A stretch of 17,322 nt of DNA from CAMCSH01 sp043748535 (GTDB lineage Bacteria; Verrucomicrobiota; Lentisphaeria; Lentisphaerales; Lentisphaeraceae), in contig JAYTMY010000185.1 of the NCBI GenBank assembly GCA_043748535.1, positions 1-17,322 on the forward strand, in the 5' to 3' direction. Every line of letters begins with the position of its first letter. The first letter of the stretch is position 1. This document shows, piece after piece, positions 1 to 6,772 of the stretch. The notes beneath the pieces are model-generated. The model was not told the DNA's origin. It did not search any database and saw only the letters and a list, made by a program, of their open reading frames with translations. A program made the translations under genes and the position numbers.

Positions 1-1692
1 CGAGAGATAGAGCTCCTGCAGGTTGGTGCCGAGGGCGAAGTAGCTGCGGAATTCGCTGCGCATGTGATTGCCGGCCTTGCTGGTCTTCTCGCCCTGGAAG
101 TGATGACCGAGGACGACGCCGTGGAACATCATGCTGTTGAGAGGGTAGAGCGGAGCGCGCTTGATCACCATTTCATGAACTTCGCCGTCGCGGTAGTTGA
201 GCGACTGTTCACGCAGGTCGCCGTCGCCGATCCAGCTGACATCGGGGCCGCCCATCCGCCAGGTGCAGTCGACGTGTTTGAGCCAGAAGGGCGAGGGCCA
301 GGTGCCGACGGTGGCGTTGATGACGAGCTTCGGCTGATCCTTGCGGAGCTCGCGGGCGAGCTGGCAGAGGCGGAGGAAGTGGGCGGTGGACTTGAGGTTG
401 CCGAAGGTGCGGCCGCTGTTCTCGAAGGGCGCAGCGTTGTCCCACTTGAAGTAGCTCATGCCGCCGTCGCGGATGAGCTCGCGACAGATGTCGCCGTAGA
501 GCTTGTAATAGCCGGGGATTCCCATGTCGAATTCCTTCGTCTCGGCAGGCATCGCGCCGAGCTTTTTCGCCGAGGCGAGGCGTTGATTGTGGCCACCGTA
601 GCCGCCGCAGGGGGAGATCCAGATGCCGAGCGAGCCGCCGGTGTCTTTGCCTACCTGGTCGCGCAGGACCTTCCAGCCCTGCGGGAAGCGGCCGGGATCG
701 GCGAGCCAGAGGCGGGTGTTGGGCGCGTCCCAGCCGTCGTCGAGGACAAAGCCGTCGAGCTTGATGCCGCGCTTAGTCGTCAGTTCCTCGCCATAGGCAC
801 GTGACACCTGCGACAAAGTTTTGTCGGAGAGGTTGAAGCCGAGGTCGTACCAGGCGTTGTAGTGCAGGTAGGGGCGCGACGGCGACGCGCGCTCACGTTC
901 GAGGTAGTAGAGGAAGCTGCGGCGGCGTTGTTCCTGGGGGAAGACGCCGAGCAGGGTGCCGACGCTGTAGCCGTCGCCGGGAGCCAAGGTGAGCTGGGCC
1001 GGCATCTCAAGGGCACTGCCCTGGCCGAACGGGTTGAGCAGGTAGCCCGGCTCCTCGATGGCGGCGAGGATGTTGCCGCCCGGGACAGCGCAGGGCGAGC
1101 CGGGGACGCTGCCGAGGCTCATGCCCGGCTGCGGCGCCATCGGCAGCTGCAGCAGCGACAAGCCGCTGAGCGCCAGCGGCGCGGCGTCTTGCGCCTGCCG
1201 CAACGAGTAGATCTGGCGCAGGTAGTTGCTGCCGAGGCGGAGCTCGGCGGTCCAATCGACGATCAGTCCCTTGCTGCGGTGGCGCAGCACCGCGTGGAGC
1301 GCCTGGCCGGAGATCCTCTCGGCGACGCGGATGCCGGCGGCATCGGCCTTGAGGACGAGTGTCTCCGGGGCGCCGATCAGCTCGAATTCATCACTGGTGA
1401 AGACCTGGCCCGAGCCGTCCTTAAAGCTGAACAGCGGCAAGGAGCTGCAATCGAGCTTTTGGCCGCCGAGGAGATCGGCGAACTCGGCGAGGCGCAGATG
1501 TCCGTCCTTGATGATCCAGCGGGCCGAGAAGATCTCGTTGCTGAGAGTGAGCGACTGCTTGCCGACTTCGGCATGGATGGCGCCGGCCTCGTGGCGCAGC
1601 GGCCAGTCGACACTGGTGACCGCTTCCGGTTGGGGCGCACTGGCGCAAGAGGTGGCGAGGCAGAGGGCGGCGAGGGCGGCGAGGGCTTTCAT
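1..1692 (-). CDS. Alpha-galactosidase-like glycoside hydrolase (GH27/GH36 clan), C-terminus cut off by window edge
   Basis: The frame is open from the ATG at 1692 to the window edge, giving 564 residues without a stop. GGAGA lies 5 nt before the ATG. The N-terminus (MKALAALAALCLATSCASA) is a signal peptide, perhaps a lipoprotein signal with Cys at 16, so the enzyme is exported. Residues about 20-280 fit the beta-sandwich domain that precedes the barrel in such enzymes. The barrel carries FVLDDGWD (315-322), GIWISPCGG and YFKWDN (414-419). By clan D knowledge, D318/D319 bind substrate and D418 is the likely nucleophile. The general acid is probably D484 in RMGGPD, or D490, about 66-72 residues further on. 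The likely role is release of terminal alpha-galactose or a similar sugar from polysaccharides; the exact substrate is not readable. GH family membership is confident, the subfamily is not. Confidence 0.85.
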   Translation of the reverse strand, partial: MKALAALAALCLATSCASAPQPEAVTSVDWPLRHEAGAIHAEVGKQSLTLSNEIFSARWIIKDGHLRLAEFADLLGGQKLDCSSLPLFSFKDGSGQVFTSDEFELIGAPETLVLKADAAGIRVAERISGQALHAVLRHRSKGLIVDWTAELRLGSNYLRQIYSLRQAQDAAPLALSGLSLLQLPMAPQPGMSLGSVPGSPCAVPGGNILAAIEEPGYLLNPFGQGSALEMPAQLTLAPGDGYSVGTLLGVFPQEQRRRSFLYYLERERASPSRPYLHYNAWYDLGFNLSDKTLSQVSRAYGEELTTKRGIKLDGFVLDDGWDAPNTRLWLADPGRFPQGWKVLRDQVGKDTGGSLGIWISPCGGYGGHNQRLASAKKLGAMPAETKEFDMGIPGYYKLYGDICRELIRDGGMSYFKWDNAAPFENSGRTFGNLKSTAHFLRLCQLARELRKDQPKLVINATVGTWPSPFWLKHVDCTWRMGGPDVSWIGDGDLREQSLNYRDGEVHEMVIKRAPLYPLNSMMFHGVVLGHHFQGEKTSKAGNHMRSEFRSYFALGTNLQELYLS

Positions 1693-1715
1693 GGGCTTCT
1701 CCGGGTTGGTTTGTG

Positions 1716-1794
1716 CCTATAGGACTCCGGAGAAGAATCAATAGCAGTAGATCCGAAGGACTTTTTTGCGCCAAATTGAAAGGGATTTGCGCCA
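1716..1794 (-). promoter_or_regulatory. Direct-repeat operator candidate and weak -10 upstream of the glycosidase
   Basis: On the minus strand TGGCGCAAA occurs twice (1794-1786 and 1773-1765) with a period of exactly 21 bp, two helical turns, about 75-100 bp upstream of the ATG. AraC-family activators typically bind direct half-sites with this spacing. A TATAGG (1721-1716) could be a -10 and there is no good -35, which would suit an activator-dependent promoter. No regulator gene is visible in the window. The repeat is seen; its function is inferred. Confidence 0.35.
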
Positions 1795-1846
1795 CGGACA
1801 CCGCTGTGGTCAGGCATCTCCGCAATAGGTCGATTAAGGAGGGGCC

Positions 1847-2722
1847 TCACGGCTCCTCATCCTCATCGGGCTCCTGAATTTCCTTCTTCGGATGATCGAT
1901 GGCATCCTTCATTTGCTCGATCCACTCGCTCGCCTGCTCGCGCCGGGTCACCTCGGATTTCCCTTGCAGCCATTGCTCCAAATCCGGCTTGCCGCACGGT
2001 AAAACGGCGAATTCTGATTCCAGCAAACGGCATTGCACTTCCCATTCCAAACGGTCTGCCGCACTGGCGCCTTCTCTTCGGAGGGCCTCACTGCCACGAA
2101 CCACCAAGGCGGCCCGCTCCGCCACGGACGCGTACTCTGTCTCGCTGAGGCCGCCGATCAGCATGAATATCTGCTTGTCCGTGATCAAACGCTCCGGACT
2201 TTGGTATTGCTGATAGATCGCCGCTCGCTCCTTCGCCAGCAACAGCAGTTTTTCGATATGCGGCTTCCTCTTCGCATCTACCTTCAGAAGGAGCTTTTGC
2301 AGTTTTGCTTCTGTCTCGGCATCTACCCACTGCGAAGTGTCAGCGGACGCTTCATCCATTCCCGCAGCAAGGGCAATTTGCTCCATCGCCGCACAGATGC
2401 GATCCCATCGCGACTGAACTTCCTCCGGGATGGGAACGGAAAAGGCGCGGCCCCGGAGATCGTAGTAATTTTTATACGCGATCTTGCGCTCCAACTCTTC
2501 GGCATTTTCCTCGTCGGAGTTGACTTCCGCCGAAGCCGGGGACGCTGGCGCCTTGTGTACCTGCGACGCCCGCAAGGACTGAGGAGAAGCGACAAGCGGC
2601 TCTCGCGGGAGCCTCTGAATGCCTGCGCTTTCCACCATGCTCGGAGCCTGAGTCGGACGCGTCAAAATGAGGCTCAAAATGAGACTGGCACAGAGGACAT
2701 GTAAGAGATAATGGATCTTCAT
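1847..2722 (-). CDS. Exported protein of unknown function, downstream member of a paralogous pair
   Basis: 291 residues. The start at 2722 is chosen because its ATG overlaps the upstream gene's TGA as ATGA. It also places a signal sequence or anchor (MKIHYLLHVLCASLILSLIL) at the very N-terminus; a longer in-frame reading to 2782 would run deep into the neighbour. The body (about 60-270) is charged and helix-rich with no motif I recognise, and it ends in an acidic tail (EPDEDEEP). It is paralogous to the gene just upstream: both have KPxxxxW(M/L)QG near the C-terminus (here KPDLEQWLQG), a GLSETEYASVAERAALVV stretch matching SLSDDEMASVSDNLVAMV, and an acidic end. The likely location is the periplasm or outer face of the inner membrane. 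The role is unknown, and translational coupling to the neighbour is likely. Confidence 0.75.
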   Translation of the reverse strand: MKIHYLLHVLCASLILSLILTRPTQAPSMVESAGIQRLPREPLVASPQSLRASQVHKAPASPASAEVNSDEENAEELERKIAYKNYYDLRGRAFSVPIPEEVQSRWDRICAAMEQIALAAGMDEASADTSQWVDAETEAKLQKLLLKVDAKRKPHIEKLLLLAKERAAIYQQYQSPERLITDKQIFMLIGGLSETEYASVAERAALVVRGSEALRREGASAADRLEWEVQCRLLESEFAVLPCGKPDLEQWLQGKSEVTRREQASEWIEQMKDAIDHPKKEIQEPDEDEEP

Positions 2723-3663
2723 GGCGCTTCTTCTTCCTCTGCGACTTCTTCTTCCGGAGGCCGTTGGATTAGATCCCGCCAAAACTCGATCAACCTATCA
2801 GAAAGGCGACTACGCGGCACTTGCGTCTCTCCCTGCATCCAATCTTCGAACTTCGGTTTTTCCGGTGCCAAAGCGGCGAAGTCGCGATTCACCTTCTCGG
2901 CCAAGATTTCCCATGCTGCCAATGCCTTCGGTCGCAGCTCTCCCTTCTGCTGCAATTTTGACAGTCGATGGCCTTCCAGAACCATGGCCACCAAGTTGTC
3001 TGAAACACTGGCCATCTCGTCATCGCTTAAGGAGTCGGTGATGTGTGACAGTTCGGTTTCGGGAGGACTGTCTGGCGCCTCTTCCCCCAAACGTATGTTT
3101 TCATCGACCAGCGAGATTATTTTCTCAAGTATCGGCAGATCCATGGCAGGCACTCGCAAGCGACTTGTTTCCAACTTTTTGCGAATAACTTCGATGTCGG
3201 CACCCTCAATGCATTCAGCCGTTTCGATGGCGCCGATCATGGAAATATCGCCCCGCAAATCGAAGCTTCGGAAGGGATGTGCTGCACTCAAAGATTTCCA
3301 GTCTCGATCAAGTTTCTCCAGTCTCGCCAGGGGCTCCGGCGGCGAAACCCGGATTCGAGCCATCAAACGCTCATATCTCGCGTCTTGAGCCTCCCAAATC
3401 TCGCTCTTGTCGCTTGCGCTTGATCCTTCTCCATACTCCCGCAGAATCTGCTCCACCGGGTCAAGTTCCGGCCCGGGGCGAGAACGGCGGCTAGGGCTCG
3501 CGTTCACCGCTGCTTTTGTCGCGACGGGCGACGGCTTTGGCACGACCGTAAGTTCGCGCTTGATCGAGTCCGCTTTTGCGCCCTCCGCAGTGCGGCGCTC
3601 GAGCACCAGGCAGGTGATGGCGACGAGACAGATGGAGTGAATGAAAAGGTGAATCTTGCGCAT
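2719..3663 (-). CDS. Exported protein of unknown function, upstream member of a paralogous pair
   Basis: 314 residues starting at the ATG at 3663, with GGAG 5 nt before it. The N-terminus (MRKIHLFIHSICLVAITCLVL) is a hydrophobic export signal or membrane anchor. A Pro/Ser-rich linker follows (about 40-68), then a charged helical body and an acidic tail (EEEVAEEEEAP). The KPKFEDWMQG motif near the C-terminus and overall alignment with the next gene show a tandem duplication that has diverged strongly. The stop codon overlaps the next start (ATGA), so the two are probably made together and may interact. Base composition is less GC-rich than in the glycosidase. The family is not recognised and no function is proposed. 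Confidence 0.78.
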   Translation of the reverse strand: MRKIHLFIHSICLVAITCLVLERRTAEGAKADSIKRELTVVPKPSPVATKAAVNASPSRRSRPGPELDPVEQILREYGEGSSASDKSEIWEAQDARYERLMARIRVSPPEPLARLEKLDRDWKSLSAAHPFRSFDLRGDISMIGAIETAECIEGADIEVIRKKLETSRLRVPAMDLPILEKIISLVDENIRLGEEAPDSPPETELSHITDSLSDDEMASVSDNLVAMVLEGHRLSKLQQKGELRPKALAAWEILAEKVNRDFAALAPEKPKFEDWMQGETQVPRSRLSDRLIEFWRDLIQRPPEEEVAEEEEAP

Positions 3664-3738
3664 GGGGCTCCAGGCTTTTCATCAAGCTAGTGCCGCGGCC
3701 AGTCAAAAGCAAGAAATTTTGGAGTTCGAGTTTCCATG

Positions 3739-3817
3739 CCCCAAGGGGTGGCTCGTTTCGTTCCGTGCGCCCGGGGAACTATAAGCGAGATGAAACCCCG
3801 TCGGGGTACGAGGACAT
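3739..3817 (+). repeat. Dispersed hairpin repeat, core unit (region A copy)
   Basis: A stretch of about 79 nt is bounded by small hairpins CCCC-AA-GGGG (3739-3748) and CCCC-GTC-GGGG (3796-3806). Between them is GGCTCGTT, a central CCGTGCG part, then AAGCGAGATG, and the unit ends GGGGTACGAGGACAT. The same order and nearly the same length recur at 16819-16898, including identical AAGCGAGATG and GGGGTACGAGGACAT. The left half roughly inverts the right half, so the unit is itself an imperfect palindrome. It lies upstream of the paralogue pair and has no coding potential. Confidence 0.75.
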
Positions 3818-3897
3818 TGACCCACCCCTTTGGTCTCCCAGTCGCTCAAATGCAACAAAAGATGGCGCATTTATGAGGACTCTGAGCTTGTCCATTT

Positions 3898-4165
3898 GCC
3901 CCAGCGGGGCAGCCTGACCTTAGCCTGGGGTGGAGCCGAGGAACGAGGCGCAACCCCAGGTTGCAGGTTTAGAGAATCGAGCCCTGAAAGGGCGGCTTGA
4001 AAACTCGGCATAGACGAACAATCCGAACTTGAAATTGACCCCGGGTTTTCAGGTCGCCCCGATGGGGCTCGAACCTCATTTTCTCTTCACCCGGGGCTGC
4101 GCCTCGTCCCTCGGCTGCGCCCCGGGCTGAGATCAGGCCGCCCCTTCGGGACTGAACGAGTCCGA
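3898..4165. repeat. Inverted pair of triple-hairpin repeat arms (region A)
   Basis: The left arm (minus orientation) has a small hairpin GCCCC-AGC-GGGGC (3898-3910) and a large hairpin CCTGGGGT (3924-3931) with ACCCCAGG (3953-3960) enclosing GCCGAGGAACGAGGCGC, then CCCTGAAAGGG. The right arm (plus orientation) has GCCCC-GAT-GGGGC (4056-4068), a large hairpin CCCGGGGC (4090-4097) with GCCCCGGG (4119-4126) enclosing GCGCCTCGTCCCTCGGC, then CCCCTTCGGG (4141-4150). The two inner 17-mers are reverse complements with one mismatch. The same layout recurs at 16742-16975. With the core unit this fills most of the 598-bp gap between the pseudopilin gene and the paralogue pair. A further small hairpin TCCGGC-TAC-GCCGGGA lies near 4211-4226. 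I see no gene in the gap. Confidence 0.7.
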
Positions 4166-4261
4166 AATCCAAAACTTCATAAGCTACCGAACTTCTTGGT
4201 GAAAGTTGGTTCCGGCTACGCCGGGATAGGTAAAGCAGAAGGCGACTAAGGACGCTCAAAG

Positions 4262-5011
4262 TCAGTTCTTGCAGCGCGGGCAATTGGGGTCGAGAACGCC
4301 GCCGCTGGTGGCGCAGTTCGACAGGGTGATGCTGCCGAAGTCGATTTGGCCCGAGGCGACGGATTTCTGCTGATGCAGCGAGCCGTCGACGGCGACCAGG
4401 TTGAAGCGGCTGTTCCAGCTGTTGGTGAAATGGCCGGGTACATCGGTGATCGAGAGGTAATGCGAGCGGCCGTAGACCGGGATTTCGTAAAGCAAGGCCA
4501 TGCCACTGGGGTGGTTGACCATGCTCAGCTTCGTGCAGGGGCGCCGGTTGGCGTACCAGTAGCCGTTGGCGGTCCAGCCGGTGGCGAAACAGCCGTCGCC
4601 GTAGCCCATGTTGGTGGCGTAGGAAGTGTTGTCCGCCTGGGTGCTGGCGTGGCCGACGAGTTTCGGGCAGTCGACGATTTTGAGGGGGGAGTTGCTGCGG
4701 AGATTCGACTCGAGATAGCGGTTCAGCGGCTTGTTCATGATGTTCCGTGAGGCCCCGGTGCGGCCGAAATTGTCGCCGACGTAATAAGCGGCGGAGTTGT
4801 CCGTCTTGATCCCGACCGGGCAGCCTTTGTTGGTGTTGGCGAAGAGGATGTGAGCGGTGTAGAGCTGTTTCATGTTGCTGCAGCAGACGGCCTGTTGCGC
4901 GACATCTCGGGCGCGGCCAAAGGCGGGCATGAGGAGCGAGAACAGAATCGCGATGATGGTGATGACGACGATCATCTCGATCAAGGAGAAGGAGTGTTGG
5001 CGGGTTTTCAT
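4262..5011 (-). CDS. Type IV pilin/pseudopilin-like secreted protein
   Basis: 249 residues from the ATG at 5011, with GAGGAAA upstream. After a short basic leader (MKTRQHS) comes FSLIEMIVVITIIAILFSL, the class III prepilin signal: cleavage before Phe8, Glu at mature position 5, then a hydrophobic helix. Position -1 is Ser rather than the usual Gly. The next part (ARDVAQQAVCCSNMKQL) matches the many pseudopilin-like proteins of Lentisphaerae and Planctomycetes. The C-terminal half has the globular-head pattern ending RFNLVAVDGSLHQQ, like the ..FADGHV.. strand of that family, then a Cys-containing tail (NCPRCKN). It starts 11 nt after the stop of the upstream membrane protein, so the two are probably co-transcribed. 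It probably forms part of a periplasmic pseudopilus or surface assembly. No secretion ATPase or peptidase is in the window. Confidence 0.85.
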   Translation of the reverse strand: MKTRQHSFSLIEMIVVITIIAILFSLLMPAFGRARDVAQQAVCCSNMKQLYTAHILFANTNKGCPVGIKTDNSAAYYVGDNFGRTGASRNIMNKPLNRYLESNLRSNSPLKIVDCPKLVGHASTQADNTSYATNMGYGDGCFATGWTANGYWYANRRPCTKLSMVNHPSGMALLYEIPVYGRSHYLSITDVPGHFTNSWNSRFNLVAVDGSLHQQKSVASGQIDFGSITLSNCATSGGVLDPNCPRCKN

Positions 5012-5022
5012 GATCGATTTCC

Positions 5023-5703
5023 TCAGTTTTTGGTCGGCGTGGATGGGGTGAAATAGCGCTTGAAGACTTCCTCGGGGCTGCCTTCGACCAAGGTTCCCGG
5101 GGGCGGCAGATCCTGATCGGCACGTGGCCGGATGATCAAGTCGATCGGCGCTCCTTCGCGCTGCAGATCGAGCGCCGTTTCGGGGTTGCCCTCGATCAGG
5201 GCCAGGCTGCCATCGGGCAGCCATTCGCGGCAGTTCTCGAGGCTGAGATCGCCGGGCAGTCCGGCGTAGCTGACGATGAGGCGGCATTCGGGATGCTGCT
5301 TCAATCCTGCCTGCAAACTTTCCAGGCTGAAGCCGCGGCCTTCCGACAGGCTGTTCACTTCGATGACAGCGGGGCTGAACTTGCTGCCGCTGCACTCTGT
5401 CAGCAGGCGGATCGCGTCGTCGTAGCTTTGGCGGATTTCCGGCGCCGCCTGAGGCGGAATGAAGAACAGGATCGGGCCCTTGGGTTTCAAGGTCTCGCCA
5501 CAATGGATGGCCACGGCTTGGCGCAAGGCGCCGAGCTGGGCCAGCTCGGTCTCCGGCTTGGCGCTGCCATAATAGGCGCTGCACAAACTGAGGAAGCCGA
5601 AACCCATGACCAGCAAGTTCAGAAAAGGCCGGCGATCCTGCCGGCGCTTCCAGGTGAAAAAGAGGCAGGCCAGCAAAGTGGCGAGGGTGAGTGTCAGATT
5701 CAT
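5023..5703 (-). CDS. Membrane protein of unknown function, co-transcribed with a pseudopilin
   Basis: 226 residues. The ATG at 5703 is preferred because AAGGGG lies 8 nt upstream and the protein then begins with a membrane helix (MNLTLTLATLLACLFF). An in-frame TTG at 5730 is possible but less likely. A second hydrophobic segment (about 25-43: FLNLLVMGFGFLSLCSAYYG) follows a short basic loop. Residues about 55-226 look like a soluble alpha/beta domain (strands such as GPILFFIPP, CRLIVSYAG, GSLALIEG, PIDLIIRP). The C-terminus is Pro/Thr-rich. I do not recognise the family. The 11-nt gap to the pseudopilin gene suggests an accessory role in that protein's assembly or use, which is inference only. 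Confidence 0.75.
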   Translation of the reverse strand: MNLTLTLATLLACLFFTWKRRQDRRPFLNLLVMGFGFLSLCSAYYGSAKPETELAQLGALRQAVAIHCGETLKPKGPILFFIPPQAAPEIRQSYDDAIRLLTECSGSKFSPAVIEVNSLSEGRGFSLESLQAGLKQHPECRLIVSYAGLPGDLSLENCREWLPDGSLALIEGNPETALDLQREGAPIDLIIRPRADQDLPPPGTLVEGSPEEVFKRYFTPSTPTKN

Positions 5704-5878
5704 AAAGAAAACCCCTTGGTTGGTGTACAAGGGATCAACTCGACCCGATATGGGGGCGTTGCATAAAAACCGCGATTCTCAGATTTTTTTCCTGAAATGA
5801 TCTTGTGAAAGGGAATTTTTAAGCGCGATTGCCAGTCAATCCGACGCGGCTAGGTTTGCGGCAAGGGAGACCCGCGAC

Positions 5879-6550
5879 ATGGAAGGCGAAACAGACTTCG
5901 ATCAATATTTCCGCCATGCGATGTCGCTGCGGGATAGCTCGCCAAGTTCGACGCCGGAGTTGGAGCCGGGCGAGTGGCCCTATGAAGACGACGAGCTGAT
6001 CGAGGAAGGCGGCATGAAACGGGTGATCCGCTGTCGCGACCGCCGCAGCGGCCGCCTCGTCGCCCGCGCCGAGATGCTGCACCCCGAACGCGACGCCGAT
6101 AAATTCCTGCGCGAGGCGCGCTTGACGGCGCAGCTGCAGCACCCGCACATCATGCCGGTCTACGAGATCGGCCGCCATCCCGAAATCGGCCCCTATTTCA
6201 TCATGAAACTGGCCGAAGGCAACGACCTCGAATCGATCCTGGAAAAACTCCGCCGCGACGACGGCGCGACGCGGCGCGACTTCCCCCTGCCGGTCCGCCT
6301 CAGCCTCTTCAGCCGGATCTGCGAAGCGATGGCCTACGCCCACCAGCGCGGCGTCATCCATCTCGACCTCAAACCCGCCAATATCGAAGTCAGCGCCCAC
6401 GGCGAAATCCTGGTCTGCGACTGGGGTCTCGCCCGCGTCCTCGACGAAGTCTGCGAGGATCCCTCGCTGCTCGATCATTCTCTCGACACCCAGGAGCTCA
6501 ACAGCCTGACCCGCGACGGCTACATCAAGGGCAGTCCCGGCTACATGTAG
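5879..6550 (+). CDS. Kinase N-terminal fragment: N-lobe to activation loop, ends at amber
   Basis: 223 residues of a Hanks-type (eukaryotic-like) protein kinase, ending in the activation segment. A degenerate glycine loop is at 41-47 (IEEGGMK). The beta-3 strand reads VARAEML (61-67), so the usual VAxK lysine is not present. The alpha-C glutamate is probably E79 in FLREARL. The catalytic loop HLDLKPAN (161-168) keeps D163, K165 and N168. The metal-binding motif is DWG (181-183), a variant I associate with PVC-type kinases, rather than DFG. As it stands the product lacks the APE motif and C-lobe and should not fold as an active kinase. The start follows a purine-rich AAGGGAG 9 nt upstream. Confidence 0.75.
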   Translation: MEGETDFDQYFRHAMSLRDSSPSSTPELEPGEWPYEDDELIEEGGMKRVIRCRDRRSGRLVARAEMLHPERDADKFLREARLTAQLQHPHIMPVYEIGRHPEIGPYFIMKLAEGNDLESILEKLRRDDGATRRDFPLPVRLSLFSRICEAMAYAHQRGVIHLDLKPANIEVSAHGEILVCDWGLARVLDEVCEDPSLLDHSLDTQELNSLTRDGYIKGSPGYM

Positions 6551-6772
6551 CCGGAGCAGGCCGGCGGCCCCTTTACCCGCAAGGATCAGCGCAGCGACAT
6601 CTTCGCTCTCGGCGCCATCCTTTACAGCCTGCTCTGCTTCGAAAAACCCTTCCGCGGCGACGATCTGGAGGCCTGCCTCGCCGCCACCCGTCGCGGCGAC
6701 TTCCGCGCGCTCGGCAGCTATCGTCCCGGGCGCGACATCCCCTACAGTCTGGAAGCCATCTGTAACAAGGCG

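Noticed and set aside
64..1744. Plus-strand open frames across the left end
   Set aside because: The minus strand encodes a continuous GH27/GH36-like enzyme across the whole stretch, so the plus-strand frames are shadows.
2723..2782. N-terminal extension of the downstream paralogue to 2782
   Set aside because: It would overlap the upstream gene by over 60 nt, puts an Arg-rich stretch before the signal sequence, and ignores the ATGA coupling at 2719-2722.
3678..3706. TTGACT - 17 nt - GATGAA as promoter of the paralogue pair (minus strand)
   Set aside because: The -35 is good, but the transcription start would fall about 8 nt before the ATG, cutting into the ribosome site, and the -10 is poor.
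6548..6550. Genome-wide recoding of TAG as a sense codon
   Set aside because: TAG terminates the ECF gene (7904-7906) and the right-edge gene (17052-17054) at plausible protein ends, so reassignment is unlikely; local readthrough remains possible.
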